Below are positions 14,976 through 23,476 of a stretch of DNA of 25,970 nt, one piece after another (within the stretch, counting starts at the first letter, position 1; every line of letters starts with the position of its first letter). The notes under the pieces were generated by a model that saw only the letters and a list, made by a program, of their open reading frames with translations, did not search any database and was not told where the DNA came from. A program made the position numbers and the translations under genes. Origin of the DNA: DATBAK01 sp036787815. Its GTDB lineage: Bacteria > Actinomycetota > Acidimicrobiia > IMCC26256 > PALSA-610. Where the stretch lies: positions 1-25,970 of the forward strand of contig DAIQOP010000015.1 in NCBI GenBank assembly GCA_036787815.1, read 5' to 3'.

Positions 14976-17516
14976 CTACGGGCCTCCGGGCTGGAGGGCC
15001 GCGTCGATGTCGCTGCGCACCTCGCCGGTCTTCAACGGGATGGGCGTTGCCGAACCGAGATCGGAAGCCCCGTCGAAGAACTGCGGGACGAACGGCTTGC
15101 TCCCGCAGCTCGCGATACGGACCCGATACGTGTCGGGCGGGAGATCGAACACCGCGTAGACGCCGGCGGTGATCATCTCGGCCCGACCGCGGACCTCGCC
15201 CGACGAGCCGTAGGCCTGCCCGCACGCGCCCGCGACCGGTGAGCCGGTTGCCGCGGAGGTGACGTAGCCCGTCACCTGCGCGGGCTGGAACACGACGCCG
15301 TCGACACCCGAGAGATACTGCTCGAGCCCGAGGTTCACCGGTTTGCTCGACGCCTCGTCGATGGCCTTCGGGTACCAGCTCGTCGCCACGTCGACCTGCT
15401 CGCAGTCGAACCCGTACTGGGTCACGTGGTTCCCGAACCGGAGGTGATACTGACCGGGCGGCAGGTTGTAGAGGTAGTACTGCCCGCCTTCGTAGGTCTC
15501 CGAGAACTGCGGCAGCTCGTCGGGATCGTTGCTGACCGCCTCGACGCACACCCCGATCGCGGGGGCGCCCGTGAGCGAGTCGCGCAGACTGCCCGAGATC
15601 GCGCCGCCGTAGTCGAGCCGACCGTCGATGCCGGTGACGGTCTCGTTCGTCGCGACCGCGACGGGGGTCGACCCGTCGTAGGTGGGCGCATTGAAGTAGA
15701 AGGTCGGCGCGTAGTAGTCGAGCTGACCGTGGCAGTGGCCGAACTCGATGTGGTAGCGGCCGGGAGGCAGCCCACCGATCGAGTACTGACCGGTCCAGTC
15801 GGACGTACCTTCGGCGACGACCCGGCCCGGGCTCTTGCCTGTGCGCGCCTGCGCGCACGTCTCGAAGTACGGGTAACCCCCGAACGGGTCGGTGATCCGA
15901 CCGGTGATCTCACCGCCGCGCGACAGCGAGCCGTCGATGCCGGAGACGTCGTTGCTCGGCCCGACCGTCACCTTCGTCGCGTGGTGAAGATCCGGAGAGC
16001 CGTTGTAGTACTGGGCCAGGTACACGCCGCCACCGCAGCTCGAGAACCGCACCTGGTACGAGCCCGGCGGAACCGCGAGGCGGTAGGCACCGGTGATGCT
16101 CGTGCGCATCTCGGCGATCGGTGAGCCCGTGTGCGGATCGAGGATGTCGACGCACGTGTTCACGATCGGCTTGTGATTGGTCTTCTGGCGCACGACGCCC
16201 GCGATGCCACCGGAACGCAACATCTTGGCGACGATCTGCGTGTTGGTCTGCGAACGGATCGTCACCACCTTGGCGTGCGCGGCGTCGAGCGCGTGCTGGT
16301 AATAGGTGGGTAGGTACGCGACCGTGCGGGGGAAGTACGCGCAGTCGCGGATCGACACGATGTGCGCGCCGACCGACAACCTCGAGACCCGGAAGCGGCC
16401 GCGGTAGTCGGTCTGCACCTGGATCGGGTTCGGTTCGTTCCCGGTGACCGTGAGGCACATGTACGACAGCGGTTCACCCGTCACGTCGTCGACCACGGTG
16501 CCCGCGAGCGAACCTGTCTTCGGGAGGTTCGCGTTGATGCCGTTCACGGTCTGTTTCGCTGTGACCTGCACCGGTTGGGCCGCGGCGGGATCGCTCGTGT
16601 TGTGCCAGAAGATGCTGCTCAATTTCCCGCGAGCGCAGTCGGCGAACAGCACCGAGTACGCGCCGGGCGCCAGCGGTCCGAGGTGGTAGCGGCCCGAGAC
16701 GTCGGCCCGCACCCCCTTGGTCGGACGTCCGTTCGCGGTTGCCGTGACGCACGCACCGGGGACCCCGAAGCCGGTCGACGGATCGCGCACCGCGCCCGCG
16801 ATGTTGCCGCCCGCGTGGAGGTTGGCGTCGACACCGGTGAGCTCCTGGCCGACGTCGAGGTGGGTCGGTCGCGCTCCGGCCGGGTCCAGCGTCCCGCCGG
16901 CCGAGCCGTTCCACCATTGATCGGCGTCGACACCGCTCGTGCAGTCGTGGAAGGAGATCGTGTACCAGTCGGCCGCCGCGTTCTGCAGGAAGTACGACTG
17001 CGTGACCGGGCTGACGACCTGGATGCGGTACGTGCCCGTCACGCTCGTGTACGAGTAGAGCACCGAGTGCAGGATCGCCGATTCGGCCTGCACGCAGATC
17101 CCCGCGAGCGGGTGCTTGCCCGACGAGTCGTAGACCGTGCCGAAGATGTCGCCGTACGCGGCGAGGACCGCGTCGATGTGGCGGACGACCTTGCCGTTCG
17201 TGAGCTTGATCGGATCGGCCCGGTCGAGGCTCCGCGCGTTCTTCCAGTACTGGTCGCGGTAGGCCGACCGGCGTGCGCCGCAGGCCAGGAACCCGACGCG
17301 GATCTGGGTCGGGGGCAGGCTGTCGAGCCGGTAGTTGCCGCGCGCGTCGGACAGGGCGGTGCGGATGTTGTCGCCGAACAGGTCGAAGGCGGAGACGCAG
17401 ATTCCGTTGATGCGCTTGCCGTCGAACTGGCTCGTGATCACGCCGGTGATCGACGCCGATCGTGGGGGCGACGGGCAGCGCACGCGACGCCGCAGCGGTC
17501 GGGCCCGTGCGGCCAC
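14976..17516 (-). CDS. Protein of eight carboxypeptidase-regulatory-like (CnaB-type) repeats; 5' end atypical
   Basis: About 846 residues made of eight repeats of roughly 100 residues. Each runs 'G.I.G.V.D...G.P..G.CV.A', then 'G.Y.L..LPPG.Y.V.F..C', a Tyr/Phe-rich stretch, and 'V.GIDA.L..GG'. Two cysteines recur at fixed places in most repeats, suggesting one disulfide each and an extracellular location. No LPXTG motif or membrane anchor at the C-terminus ('ALQPGGP'). The first repeat starts within 25 residues of the N-terminus ('RSASITGVITS'), with no signal peptide, and its coding region overlaps head-to-head the start of the O-antigen-ligase gene. Start GTG 17516 is the longest choice and is uncertain. 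The 5' end may be lost by rearrangement or misassembly. Substrate or partner unknown; a surface adhesin or matrix role is a guess. Confidence 0.78.
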   Translation of the reverse strand: MAARARPLRRRVRCPSPPRSASITGVITSQFDGKRINGICVSAFDLFGDNIRTALSDARGNYRLDSLPPTQIRVGFLACGARRSAYRDQYWKNARSLDRADPIKLTNGKVVRHIDAVLAAYGDIFGTVYDSSGKHPLAGICVQAESAILHSVLYSYTSVTGTYRIQVVSPVTQSYFLQNAAADWYTISFHDCTSGVDADQWWNGSAGGTLDPAGARPTHLDVGQELTGVDANLHAGGNIAGAVRDPSTGFGVPGACVTATANGRPTKGVRADVSGRYHLGPLAPGAYSVLFADCARGKLSSIFWHNTSDPAAAQPVQVTAKQTVNGINANLPKTGSLAGTVVDDVTGEPLSYMCLTVTGNEPNPIQVQTDYRGRFRVSRLSVGAHIVSIRDCAYFPRTVAYLPTYYQHALDAAHAKVVTIRSQTNTQIVAKMLRSGGIAGVVRQKTNHKPIVNTCVDILDPHTGSPIAEMRTSITGAYRLAVPPGSYQVRFSSCGGGVYLAQYYNGSPDLHHATKVTVGPSNDVSGIDGSLSRGGEITGRITDPFGGYPYFETCAQARTGKSPGRVVAEGTSDWTGQYSIGGLPPGRYHIEFGHCHGQLDYYAPTFYFNAPTYDGSTPVAVATNETVTGIDGRLDYGGAISGSLRDSLTGAPAIGVCVEAVSNDPDELPQFSETYEGGQYYLYNLPPGQYHLRFGNHVTQYGFDCEQVDVATSWYPKAIDEASSKPVNLGLEQYLSGVDGVVFQPAQVTGYVTSAATGSPVAGACGQAYGSSGEVRGRAEMITAGVYAVFDLPPDTYRVRIASCGSKPFVPQFFDGASDLGSATPIPLKTGEVRSDIDAALQPGGP

Positions 17517-19576
17517 TGTGGATCGTGATGTTGGTGATCGTCGTTGGCATGACGATCCTGTTCGATCCCGGCGCCGCCGACGTCTTCATGTTGCCGAAGG
17601 TCGCGCTGATCGCGGCCGGGGTGATCGTCGCGGGCGCGCTCGCTGCCGTCGGAGCCGGCGAACGCCGGTTGCGGATCACGCGCCCCGCGATGGCCCCTGC
17701 CGTCGCGGTGCTCCTCGCCGTGTCGGCCGCAGCCACCGCCGCCTCGTCGCGCCGCCTGCTTGCCACGATCGGGCTCACCGAGCGTTTCGGGGGGCTCCTC
17801 TCTCTCATCGTGTTCGTCGGGCTCGGGGCCCTCGTGATGACCGTCGCCGCGCACGACACCGAGCGGCTCTCGGGCGTGGCGTACGCGTTCGTGGCCGCGG
17901 CCGGGGTCGCCGCGCTCTACGCCGTCTTCCAGCAGGCGGGCATCGACCGGGATCACTTCGTCGAGTCGTCGGGGGCACCGACCCGCTTCCCCGGCAGCAC
18001 GCTCGGCAACTCAAACTTCCTGGGCGGCCAGCTCGCGATCGTCGTGCCGCTGCTCGTGATGCTCGCGTTACGCGAGCGCCGGCCGCGCGTCCGGGGTGGG
18101 CTGCTCGCACTGGGCGGATTGCTCGTCGCCGGCCTCTGGATCGCGCAGAGCCGGGGCGGGATGCTCGCCGCCGGCGTCGGCCTGGCCGTCGTCGTGCTGC
18201 TCGCACCCGGGCTGCCACGCGTGGCTCGGATCGCCGCGGCCGCCGGCGGCACGCTGTGCGTCGCGGGCGTGATCGTGTCGGCCGCGCTCATCATCGCGCC
18301 CGGCTTCCGCAACCTTCCGGGGCCGTTCCGCCATCTCGAGGTGCTCCGCACCGAGAGCACCGACGTTCGCGGGTTCGAGTGGTCGGCCGCGTGGTGCATC
18401 ACCCTCCACCATCCGGTGCTTGGCACCGGACCCGACACGTTCGCGGTCGAATACCCGCGCTACCGCAGCCGGGCCGACGGGGCGCAACTCGGGCTGCTGC
18501 TCTCCGACAAGCCGCACAACGTGCTGCTCGAATCGGCCGCCGACACCGGCGTGCTCGGTCTCGGCGCGTATCTCGCCGTGCTCACGCTGGTCGGCATCGC
18601 GGTCGTGCGCCGGCGCCGCGAGGCCGACGCGCGCGAACGCCTGCTCCTGGCCGGCTTCACGGCCGCGTTCGTCGCGTACCTCGCCCAGGCGTTCTTCTCG
18701 ATCGACGTGCCTCCGCTCGCGGCGAGTGGCTGGATCCTGCTCGGCGCCCTCGTCGCGCTCGCCGACCCTCGGCTCGTGAGCTCACGCGTGGCCGCGACGA
18801 CGGCGGCGACCCGGCGCCGGCTGCCCGGGCGCGCGGCCACGCCGAAACGGGAGAAGCCGGCTCGCGCGAACCCGTGGCTCCGCGCGGGCGCCGCCGGTGT
18901 CGCCGCGCTCATGCTGGTGGGGATCGGGTTCCCGATCGTCGGATCGTGGCGTGAGCACCTCGCGATCACCCGCGACTCCGCGGGCACGCTCGACCGCGCG
19001 GCATCGGCCTACGACGCCGCGATCGCCGTGAACCCGCCGGAGGCGTCCTACCGCGAGGCCGCGGGATTCTTCGCCGAGCTCCGGGCCGAGTCGTCGCGTG
19101 ACCGGGCGCAGCGCAAGCACTTCCTCGCCGTCGCCGAACAGCGGTACGACGAGGCGTTGGCCCGCCGGCCCGGTTCGGCGACCTACCTCGTCGACCTCGC
19201 GCGCGTCGAGACGATCCGGGCCCAGACGATCGACGCCCAGGACTTCGCGGAAGCCGATCGGCGATGGGTCGCGGCCCTCCATGCCGACTCCAACGACTGG
19301 GAGATCCGCAATCTCCGAGCGCTCGCACTCGCCGAATGGGCCAACGCCACCGGCGGTCGGCGCGACCTGCTCGAGCGCGCGGCCTCCGGGTTCGAGGCCG
19401 TCGTCGCCATCCGGCCCGACCTCGCCGTCGCGTGGGGCGACCTGATCCGGGTGGAGATCGCGATCGGCGACCGCGCCCGTGTCGTTCGCACCGTGCACCG
19501 CGCGGCCGCGGCGATCCACTTCGACTTCGCGGCACTCGACCGCATCATGCGCCGCTTGTCGGCGCCGTCAGGATGA
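17507..19576 (+). CDS. O-antigen ligase / polymerase (Wzy_C) family membrane protein with C-terminal TPR region
   Basis: About 689 residues. Some ten or more hydrophobic segments fill residues 1-430. Typical sequences: 'FPGSTLGNSNFLGGQLA', 'AQSRGGMLAAG', and the large outer loop 'LGTGPDTFAVEYPRYR' to 'DKPHNVLLESAADTGVLGLG', whose His lies at the conserved ligase position. After a last helix ('AGVAALMLVGIGFPIVGSW') the C-terminal 200 residues are TPR-like helices ('ASAYDAAIAVNPPEASYREAA'). It may polymerise or transfer polysaccharide, or glycosylate proteins, at the cell surface. GTG 17507 gives 'VRPLWIVMLVIVVG' as first helix; GTG 17462 is the alternative. No glycosyltransferases lie nearby, which is unusual for a polysaccharide locus. 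Confidence 0.85.
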   Translation: MRPLWIVMLVIVVGMTILFDPGAADVFMLPKVALIAAGVIVAGALAAVGAGERRLRITRPAMAPAVAVLLAVSAAATAASSRRLLATIGLTERFGGLLSLIVFVGLGALVMTVAAHDTERLSGVAYAFVAAAGVAALYAVFQQAGIDRDHFVESSGAPTRFPGSTLGNSNFLGGQLAIVVPLLVMLALRERRPRVRGGLLALGGLLVAGLWIAQSRGGMLAAGVGLAVVVLLAPGLPRVARIAAAAGGTLCVAGVIVSAALIIAPGFRNLPGPFRHLEVLRTESTDVRGFEWSAAWCITLHHPVLGTGPDTFAVEYPRYRSRADGAQLGLLLSDKPHNVLLESAADTGVLGLGAYLAVLTLVGIAVVRRRREADARERLLLAGFTAAFVAYLAQAFFSIDVPPLAASGWILLGALVALADPRLVSSRVAATTAATRRRLPGRAATPKREKPARANPWLRAGAAGVAALMLVGIGFPIVGSWREHLAITRDSAGTLDRAASAYDAAIAVNPPEASYREAAGFFAELRAESSRDRAQRKHFLAVAEQRYDEALARRPGSATYLVDLARVETIRAQTIDAQDFAEADRRWVAALHADSNDWEIRNLRALALAEWANATGGRRDLLERAASGFEAVVAIRPDLAVAWGDLIRVEIAIGDRARVVRTVHRAAAAIHFDFAALDRIMRRLSAPSG

Positions 19577-19608
19577 ACAGGATGAAGCCGGTCGCGGGCT
19601 GAGCCCGA

Positions 19609-20178
19609 CTACGAGGTCATGCCGCCGAGGCCGACGAGTCCTCGGGCCAGCTCGATCTCGCCCATGTGCCGAAGGCCGTGCTGGTAGAGCCAGCACTCGA
19701 AGCCGTCGAGCACCGTGACGCCGTCGGGGCCCGCGCACCGCGCGCTGTAGGTGCTCGCGACCATCGGCGGGAACGGGCGCGCGATGAGCACGCGCGTGAA
19801 GTCGGCGGGATCGATCGCGTCGAGGGGGGCTTCGGTGCGGTCGAACACCGCGCGCTGATACGCCTTGAAGGCGTCGAAGTCACCGATGCGCTGATGGATC
19901 ATCTCGTCGACGGTGCGGTGCTTGCCGTGGTCGTCGATCGTCATCTGCACCCGCGCCTGCCAATCGTCGTTCCAGAGCGGCGCGATCCCGGTGATCGCCA
20001 TGAAGCAGGCGTCTTCCATGTTCGTGTAGTGGAAGAGCGAGAACGCGATCGGGAGCACGCCCTCGCGCTCGAAGTGGTTGACGTGCTCGGGCCCCATCGT
20101 GTCGACGGCCTGGTAGTAGAGCGAGTGCATCGTGCGCATGCGTCGTCGGAGCGAGTCGAGCAGGAGCGACTGCGTCAT
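19609..20178 (-). CDS. DinB-like (four-helix, metal-binding) protein
   Basis: 189 residues. 'MHSLYYQAVDTMGPEHVNHF', 'AFSLFHYTNMEDACFMA' and C-terminal 'YQHGLRHMGEIELARGL' form the DinB/YfiT-like pattern; the histidines in the second and third motifs are likely metal ligands. Some family members are thiol transferases with mycothiol or bacillithiol, others have no known role. ATG 20178 is preferred to 20184 because AAGGA lies seven bases before it but only one base before the first ATG. It follows the unknown gene at 20194 by about 15 bases on the same strand: a two-gene operon. About 30 bases separate its stop from the O-antigen-ligase stop. Confidence 0.85.
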   Translation of the reverse strand: MTQSLLLDSLRRRMRTMHSLYYQAVDTMGPEHVNHFEREGVLPIAFSLFHYTNMEDACFMAITGIAPLWNDDWQARVQMTIDDHGKHRTVDEMIHQRIGDFDAFKAYQRAVFDRTEAPLDAIDPADFTRVLIARPFPPMVASTYSARCAGPDGVTVLDGFECWLYQHGLRHMGEIELARGLVGLGGMTS

Positions 20179-20193
20179 CGTCATGTCCTTTGT

Positions 20194-20763
20194 CTACTTC
20201 AGCCGCCGGCGGCGGACGGGTTCGAGCGCGGTGATGTAGTCGGTGAGCCGGGTCGCGAGCTCGGTCACGAGCTCGCCGTCACCGAGATCGGGATCGGGCC
20301 AGGTTTCCGACACCCGCCGCCACCGATCAGCGCGCCCGATGAATCCACCGACCTCCGCCTCCTTGCCCACGGCGCGCCGCCAGCGCTTCTCGTTGGCGAC
20401 GAGGTGCGCGATGACGGCGTCGTTCTCGACGGCCTTCGGGTACTCGGAGTGGAACCCGACCTCGATCGCGAGGATGGTTGCCCGCTCGTCGGCCGCGCGT
20501 CCCACCACTTGGGCTTCGTAGTGCTCGCGTGGCGGAGTCACGGGCCCGAACCACACCTTCACGCCGTAGCGGTGGGCCCGGTATCGGTACTCCCCGAGCT
20601 CGGGAGGTGCCAAGCCACGCACGGCTTCACCGACCTCGTCGAACACCGACAGCTCCACACACCCAGGCTTGTCGAACGCGCGGTGCATCGGCAACCGATG
20701 CCTCGGCTCTCGGCGGATGGTGTCGTACCCCTCCGCGATGCTTCGGCCATGGACCCACGACAC
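20194..20763 (-). CDS. Uncharacterised 189-residue protein
   Basis: Not recognised. A soluble, charged protein with 'FDKPGCVELSVFDEVG', 'YRYRAHRYGVKVWFGP', 'HYEAQVVGRAADERATILAIEVGFHSEYP' region and a basic end ('ALEPVRRRRLK'). The composition and third-position bias are those of a real gene. The beta-rich middle followed by helices suggests a single domain of about 150 residues. The first conserved-looking part starts near residue 26 ('MHRAFDK'), so GTG 20763 may be too early; a TTG two codons before that ATG is possible. Same operon as the DinB-like gene. Confidence 0.72.
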   Translation of the reverse strand: MSWVHGRSIAEGYDTIRREPRHRLPMHRAFDKPGCVELSVFDEVGEAVRGLAPPELGEYRYRAHRYGVKVWFGPVTPPREHYEAQVVGRAADERATILAIEVGFHSEYPKAVENDAVIAHLVANEKRWRRAVGKEAEVGGFIGRADRWRRVSETWPDPDLGDGELVTELATRLTDYITALEPVRRRRLK

Positions 20764-20943
20764 TCACGTCATCCGTCAGCATCGATCCCCCGTCTCTTCG
20801 CCACCGCCCCGCGCGCCGGTGAGCTCGACGGCGACGACGAATGGCTCGACGACATGCTCGACACCGGGTTCCGGACGATCACGCGTCGCCTCGTCGCCTC
20901 GTCGCGAAGGTCGCGCGCCGCGACCCGCGCCCGTTGCGGCTGA
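20749..20943 (+). CDS. Possible small acidic/basic protein, doubtful
   Basis: A 64-residue frame with C/G-rich third positions and a protein-like core 'GELDGDDEWLDDMLDTGFRT', then an Arg-rich tail. There is no ribosome site before ATG 20749, and the start overlaps the divergent gene by 15 bases. Could be a remnant of a larger gene. Listed because the 250 bases between the two minus-strand genes are otherwise empty. Confidence 0.28.
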   Translation: MDPRHSRHPSASIPRLFATAPRAGELDGDDEWLDDMLDTGFRTITRRLVASSRRSRAATRARCG

Positions 20944-21013
20944 GTACCAACGTCGAGCGATGCGCGGCAGGGTTCGTCTGGCTCGCCGGCAACGCGAGCG
21001 GCGAGTGGCGCCC

Positions 21014-21994
21014 TCAGACTCCAGGTTCAGGTGGTGCCTTTCGGGCTGCGTAGAGAGCGGGTGCGCCCGGTGGAGTTGGCAGCTCCCTCATCTCGACGAA
21101 TCCGACGCCGTCCAACGATGCTCGCGCTTCGTCGGGGGTCAAAGGCGTGCCGCCGCCGCGGAGCGTCTTCCAACGCGTCACCGCGACTGCGAGAGCGTCG
21201 CCGTCGAAACGCCCTGCCCCCACGATCAGCCAGCCACCGGGCCGAAGCGCGTCATGCACTCGGCGGATCCCGTCTCCGAAGACCTCCTCGGGGAGAAACG
21301 GCGCCGGCATCCAGGCCAGATCGAACTGCGCCAGATCGGCCAGCTCCTGAACGGCGAGGAGTCGCACTTCGAGACGATCTCCGAGGCCACGCGCGGCGAT
21401 CGTCTGCTGCGCGAGGCGTAGCGCTCGTGGCAACACGTCGATGCCGACGACTCGCGCGTTCGGCATCGCCTCGCAGAAGGCGGCCGCCAACTCCGCCACG
21501 CCGACGCCAACGTCCAAGAAATCTCCTCCCGCCGCGAAGCGTTCGCTCAATCCCTCGAGCGACGGTACGGCGTACATGGCGAGCATCTGGCCCCCCAGCG
21601 CCGAGGACCTGCCTTGGGCCAGGAGGGTGGCGTCGTCCTGCGCCGCCCACCCCTCAGCGCTGTGCGCGGCCACGATCCCCGTCGCGGTTGCGACCTGACG
21701 AAGCGTGGAGATCATTGCTTCGCGGCGGGTGTCCAGTGACCCGTCCGAGAGCAGCTCGGCCAGACCGCTCGCCATCTGAAGACGATCATCTCCGACAACG
21801 AGGCCAACCGCGGCCAGCATGTGCCCTGCTATCTCGTCTTCTCGCGTCTGCAGCGTCAAGCCGTCCGCTGAAAGGGCCCCTGAACCAACGAGATGCTCGA
21901 AGCCGGCAAGCACCCACGCGGCCTCCTCCAAACGGCTGAGGACCCGCGCTGCCGCACCCGCACTCGCGACGGGTTCAGGCGCTCCGTCGGTCAT
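21014..21994 (-). CDS. Class I SAM-dependent methyltransferase with N-terminal helical domain
   Basis: 326 residues. The C-terminal Rossmann domain shows motif I 'FLDVGVGVAELAAAF' (159-173), the acidic ribose-binding end of strand 2 (D186 in 'VVGIDVLPRAL'), motif 'FDLAWMPAPFLP' and post-motif 'ALRPGGWLIVGAG'. The N-terminal 130 residues are helical and resemble the dimerisation/winged-helix region of small-molecule O-methyltransferases. GGAGG lies just before ATG 21994. The acceptor is unknown; there are no biosynthetic neighbours. Monocistronic by spacing. Confidence 0.9.
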   Translation of the reverse strand: MTDGAPEPVASAGAAARVLSRLEEAAWVLAGFEHLVGSGALSADGLTLQTREDEIAGHMLAAVGLVVGDDRLQMASGLAELLSDGSLDTRREAMISTLRQVATATGIVAAHSAEGWAAQDDATLLAQGRSSALGGQMLAMYAVPSLEGLSERFAAGGDFLDVGVGVAELAAAFCEAMPNARVVGIDVLPRALRLAQQTIAARGLGDRLEVRLLAVQELADLAQFDLAWMPAPFLPEEVFGDGIRRVHDALRPGGWLIVGAGRFDGDALAVAVTRWKTLRGGGTPLTPDEARASLDGVGFVEMRELPTPPGAPALYAARKAPPEPGV

Positions 21995-22061
21995 GGCCCT
22001 CCTCGTGGATCAGCTGATCCCTCGACCCTAGGTCCGCGAGCACCGAGACGGCCGGGCGCGT

Positions 22062-22547
22062 TCAGTGGGTGGCGCCGCGGTTCTCGGTTGCGGTTTTGAG
22101 GCGTCGAAGCGTTTCTCGCATGTTTGTCTCGAGGTCTGCTTTGCGGTCTTTGACGCCCATCAGTAGCCGGTCAGCGAGGCGGAAGTACCAGGGCATGTCG
22201 CGGAGCATCTCGAAAGACTCCGTGACGTTGGTGTGGTCGGCGGCCGGTTCGAAGCGGTAGCTCCACTTGGTCATGTCTCGGCCGAGGTGACCGGTCACGA
22301 ACGCGAACTCGCGTGCCGGATCGGCGACGACGACTCGGGGCTTGGTGGACCATCGCGCTATGCCACGCCGATTGTTGCCTTTGAATCGAGCGCCGACGGC
22401 GGGTCCGATTGCCCCGCCGATCCATTCGCAGCGTCGGCACTCCGGACTCCATTCGCCCATCCGTCGCACGTCGGAGACGATGTCATAGAGCGCTGTCGGT
22501 GACGCATCCACATCGATGCTCGCATGTGCATGCGTGCCTGCTTTCAC
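22062..22547 (-). CDS. SRPBCC-family (START/polyketide-cyclase-like) protein
   Basis: 161 residues with the helix-grip ligand-binding fold: 'ASIDVDASPTALYDIVSDVRRMGEWSPE' region, 'PAVGARFKGNNRRG', 'EFAFVTGHLGRDMTKWSYRFEP', 'TNVTESFEM', and a long C-terminal helix. GTG 22547 shares four bases (GTGA) with the stop of the SnoaL-like gene, which fixes the start and shows translational coupling. The family binds hydrophobic ligands; this type is common as a stand-alone protein in actinobacteria. Probably regulated by the MarR protein encoded beyond the SnoaL-like gene. Confidence 0.9.
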   Translation of the reverse strand: MKAGTHAHASIDVDASPTALYDIVSDVRRMGEWSPECRRCEWIGGAIGPAVGARFKGNNRRGIARWSTKPRVVVADPAREFAFVTGHLGRDMTKWSYRFEPAADHTNVTESFEMLRDMPWYFRLADRLLMGVKDRKADLETNMRETLRRLKTATENRGATH

Positions 22548-22933
22548 GACGCCCGCCCGAGCGCGCGCAGCATCGCACGCGTGTCGATGTAGAACTCGGC
22601 GGCGGTGACCTTTCCGTCGCGCAGTGTCCAGACATGGACCTCGGGCATATCGAACGAGGCACCGTTGGCCAGGACGGTCCCGCGGCTTCGTCCGTACTGG
22701 ATGACCCGATCTCCGGCCTCGAACAACTCGTCGCTCGTGACGACCGAGCGGATCGTGCCGCCAAGCAAGGCGCCGAACGTCGCGACGCCATCCAGTCCCT
22801 GATGTCGCCCACCCCACGGCAGGGCTTCGTCCTGTGTCACCACGCATTGGCGGTCACACAGTGCGAGCACACGATCCAAACCGTCGGTCGCGAATGCTTC
22901 GTACAGCTCCCGGATGATCTCGATGTTGGACAC
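22544..22933 (-). CDS. SnoaL-like (NTF2-fold) protein
   Basis: 129 residues, cone-shaped NTF2 fold: 'IIRELYEAFATDGLDRVLALCD' region, 'GLDGVATFGALLGG', 'GDRVIQYGRSRGTV', 'VHVWTLRDGKVTAAEFYID'. The family includes polyketide cyclases and ketosteroid isomerases, and many members are non-enzymatic. GTG 22933 has AGGAG seven bases upstream. First gene of a two-gene operon, divergent from the MarR gene, with the double palindrome between them. Confidence 0.9.
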   Translation of the reverse strand: MSNIEIIRELYEAFATDGLDRVLALCDRQCVVTQDEALPWGGRHQGLDGVATFGALLGGTIRSVVTSDELFEAGDRVIQYGRSRGTVLANGASFDMPEVHVWTLRDGKVTAAEFYIDTRAMLRALGRAS

Positions 22934-22947
22934 GAACCACTCCTGAC

Positions 22948-22979
22948 ACTTCGGCTCCCGAAGTTTCGGTAACCGAAGT
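22948..22979. promoter_or_regulatory. Two adjacent palindromes: candidate MarR operator
   Basis: ACTTCGG-CTC-CCGAAGT (22948-22964, perfect 7-base arms) and TTTCGG-TAA-CCGAAG (22964-22978, five-base core TTCGG/CCGAA). Centres are 15 bases apart. They lie between the SnoaL-like gene (start 22933) and the MarR gene (start 22994), next to TATCTT (22979-22984), the likely MarR -10 box. Confidence 0.72.
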
Positions 22980-22993
22980 ATCTTGGTCGAACC

Positions 22994-23476
22994 ATGGCCA
23001 CGTCAAGAGGGCTCCCACGCGATCGTCTCGCCATCGGCCAAATCCTCGGCCGGCTACTCCACCAGTTCCGGTCCGAGCTGTTCGCCAGTGCGCAAGCAGA
23101 CGGCCAGTTCGTCGACATCCGCTTCCCCCACCTCCAAGTGTGGGGCAACGTCGGCATCGACGGCATCCGGTTGACCGACCTCGCCGGCAAAGCGCAACTG
23201 AGCCTGGCCGCCTGCTCCGAACTCGTCGACGAACTCCAACATCTCGGCTACCTCGAACGGCGTCGCGATCCCTCCGACGGCCGTGCGAAGCTGATCTTCC
23301 CGACCAGAAAAGGCCGCGAGGTCCTCGACGCCGCCGGACAAGCCGTCGCCGAACTTGAGCAACGATGGCGCAAGAAACTCCCACGCGGAGATTTCGACAG
23401 AGCGTGCCGCACTCTCCACGACCTCCTCGCCGCCTTCGAAAACGAACCCACGCCACCCAAGCGCACGCCCACCTAA
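22994..23476 (+). CDS. MarR-family transcriptional regulator
   Basis: 160 residues with the winged helix-turn-helix of MarR: 'IGQILGRLLHQFRSEL' dimer helix, 'IRLTDLAGKAQLSLAACSELVDEL' helix-turn-helix, 'LGYLERRRDPSDGRAKLIFPT' wing with the conserved D-x-R-x-K, and C-terminal dimer helices. Family members usually repress their own gene and a divergent operon until they bind a phenolic or similar ligand. The palindromes at 22948-22979 fit this. No ribosome site before the ATG. The 25-residue insert after the first helix ('ADGQFVDIRFPHLQVWGNVG') is longer than usual and could form part of the ligand pocket. Confidence 0.92.
   Translation: MATSRGLPRDRLAIGQILGRLLHQFRSELFASAQADGQFVDIRFPHLQVWGNVGIDGIRLTDLAGKAQLSLAACSELVDELQHLGYLERRRDPSDGRAKLIFPTRKGREVLDAAGQAVAELEQRWRKKLPRGDFDRACRTLHDLLAAFENEPTPPKRTPT

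Noticed and set aside
16362..17528. 388-residue plus-strand frame inside the eight-repeat gene
   Set aside because: Arg/Val/Asp-rich shadow; the minus-strand frame shows clear periodic domains.
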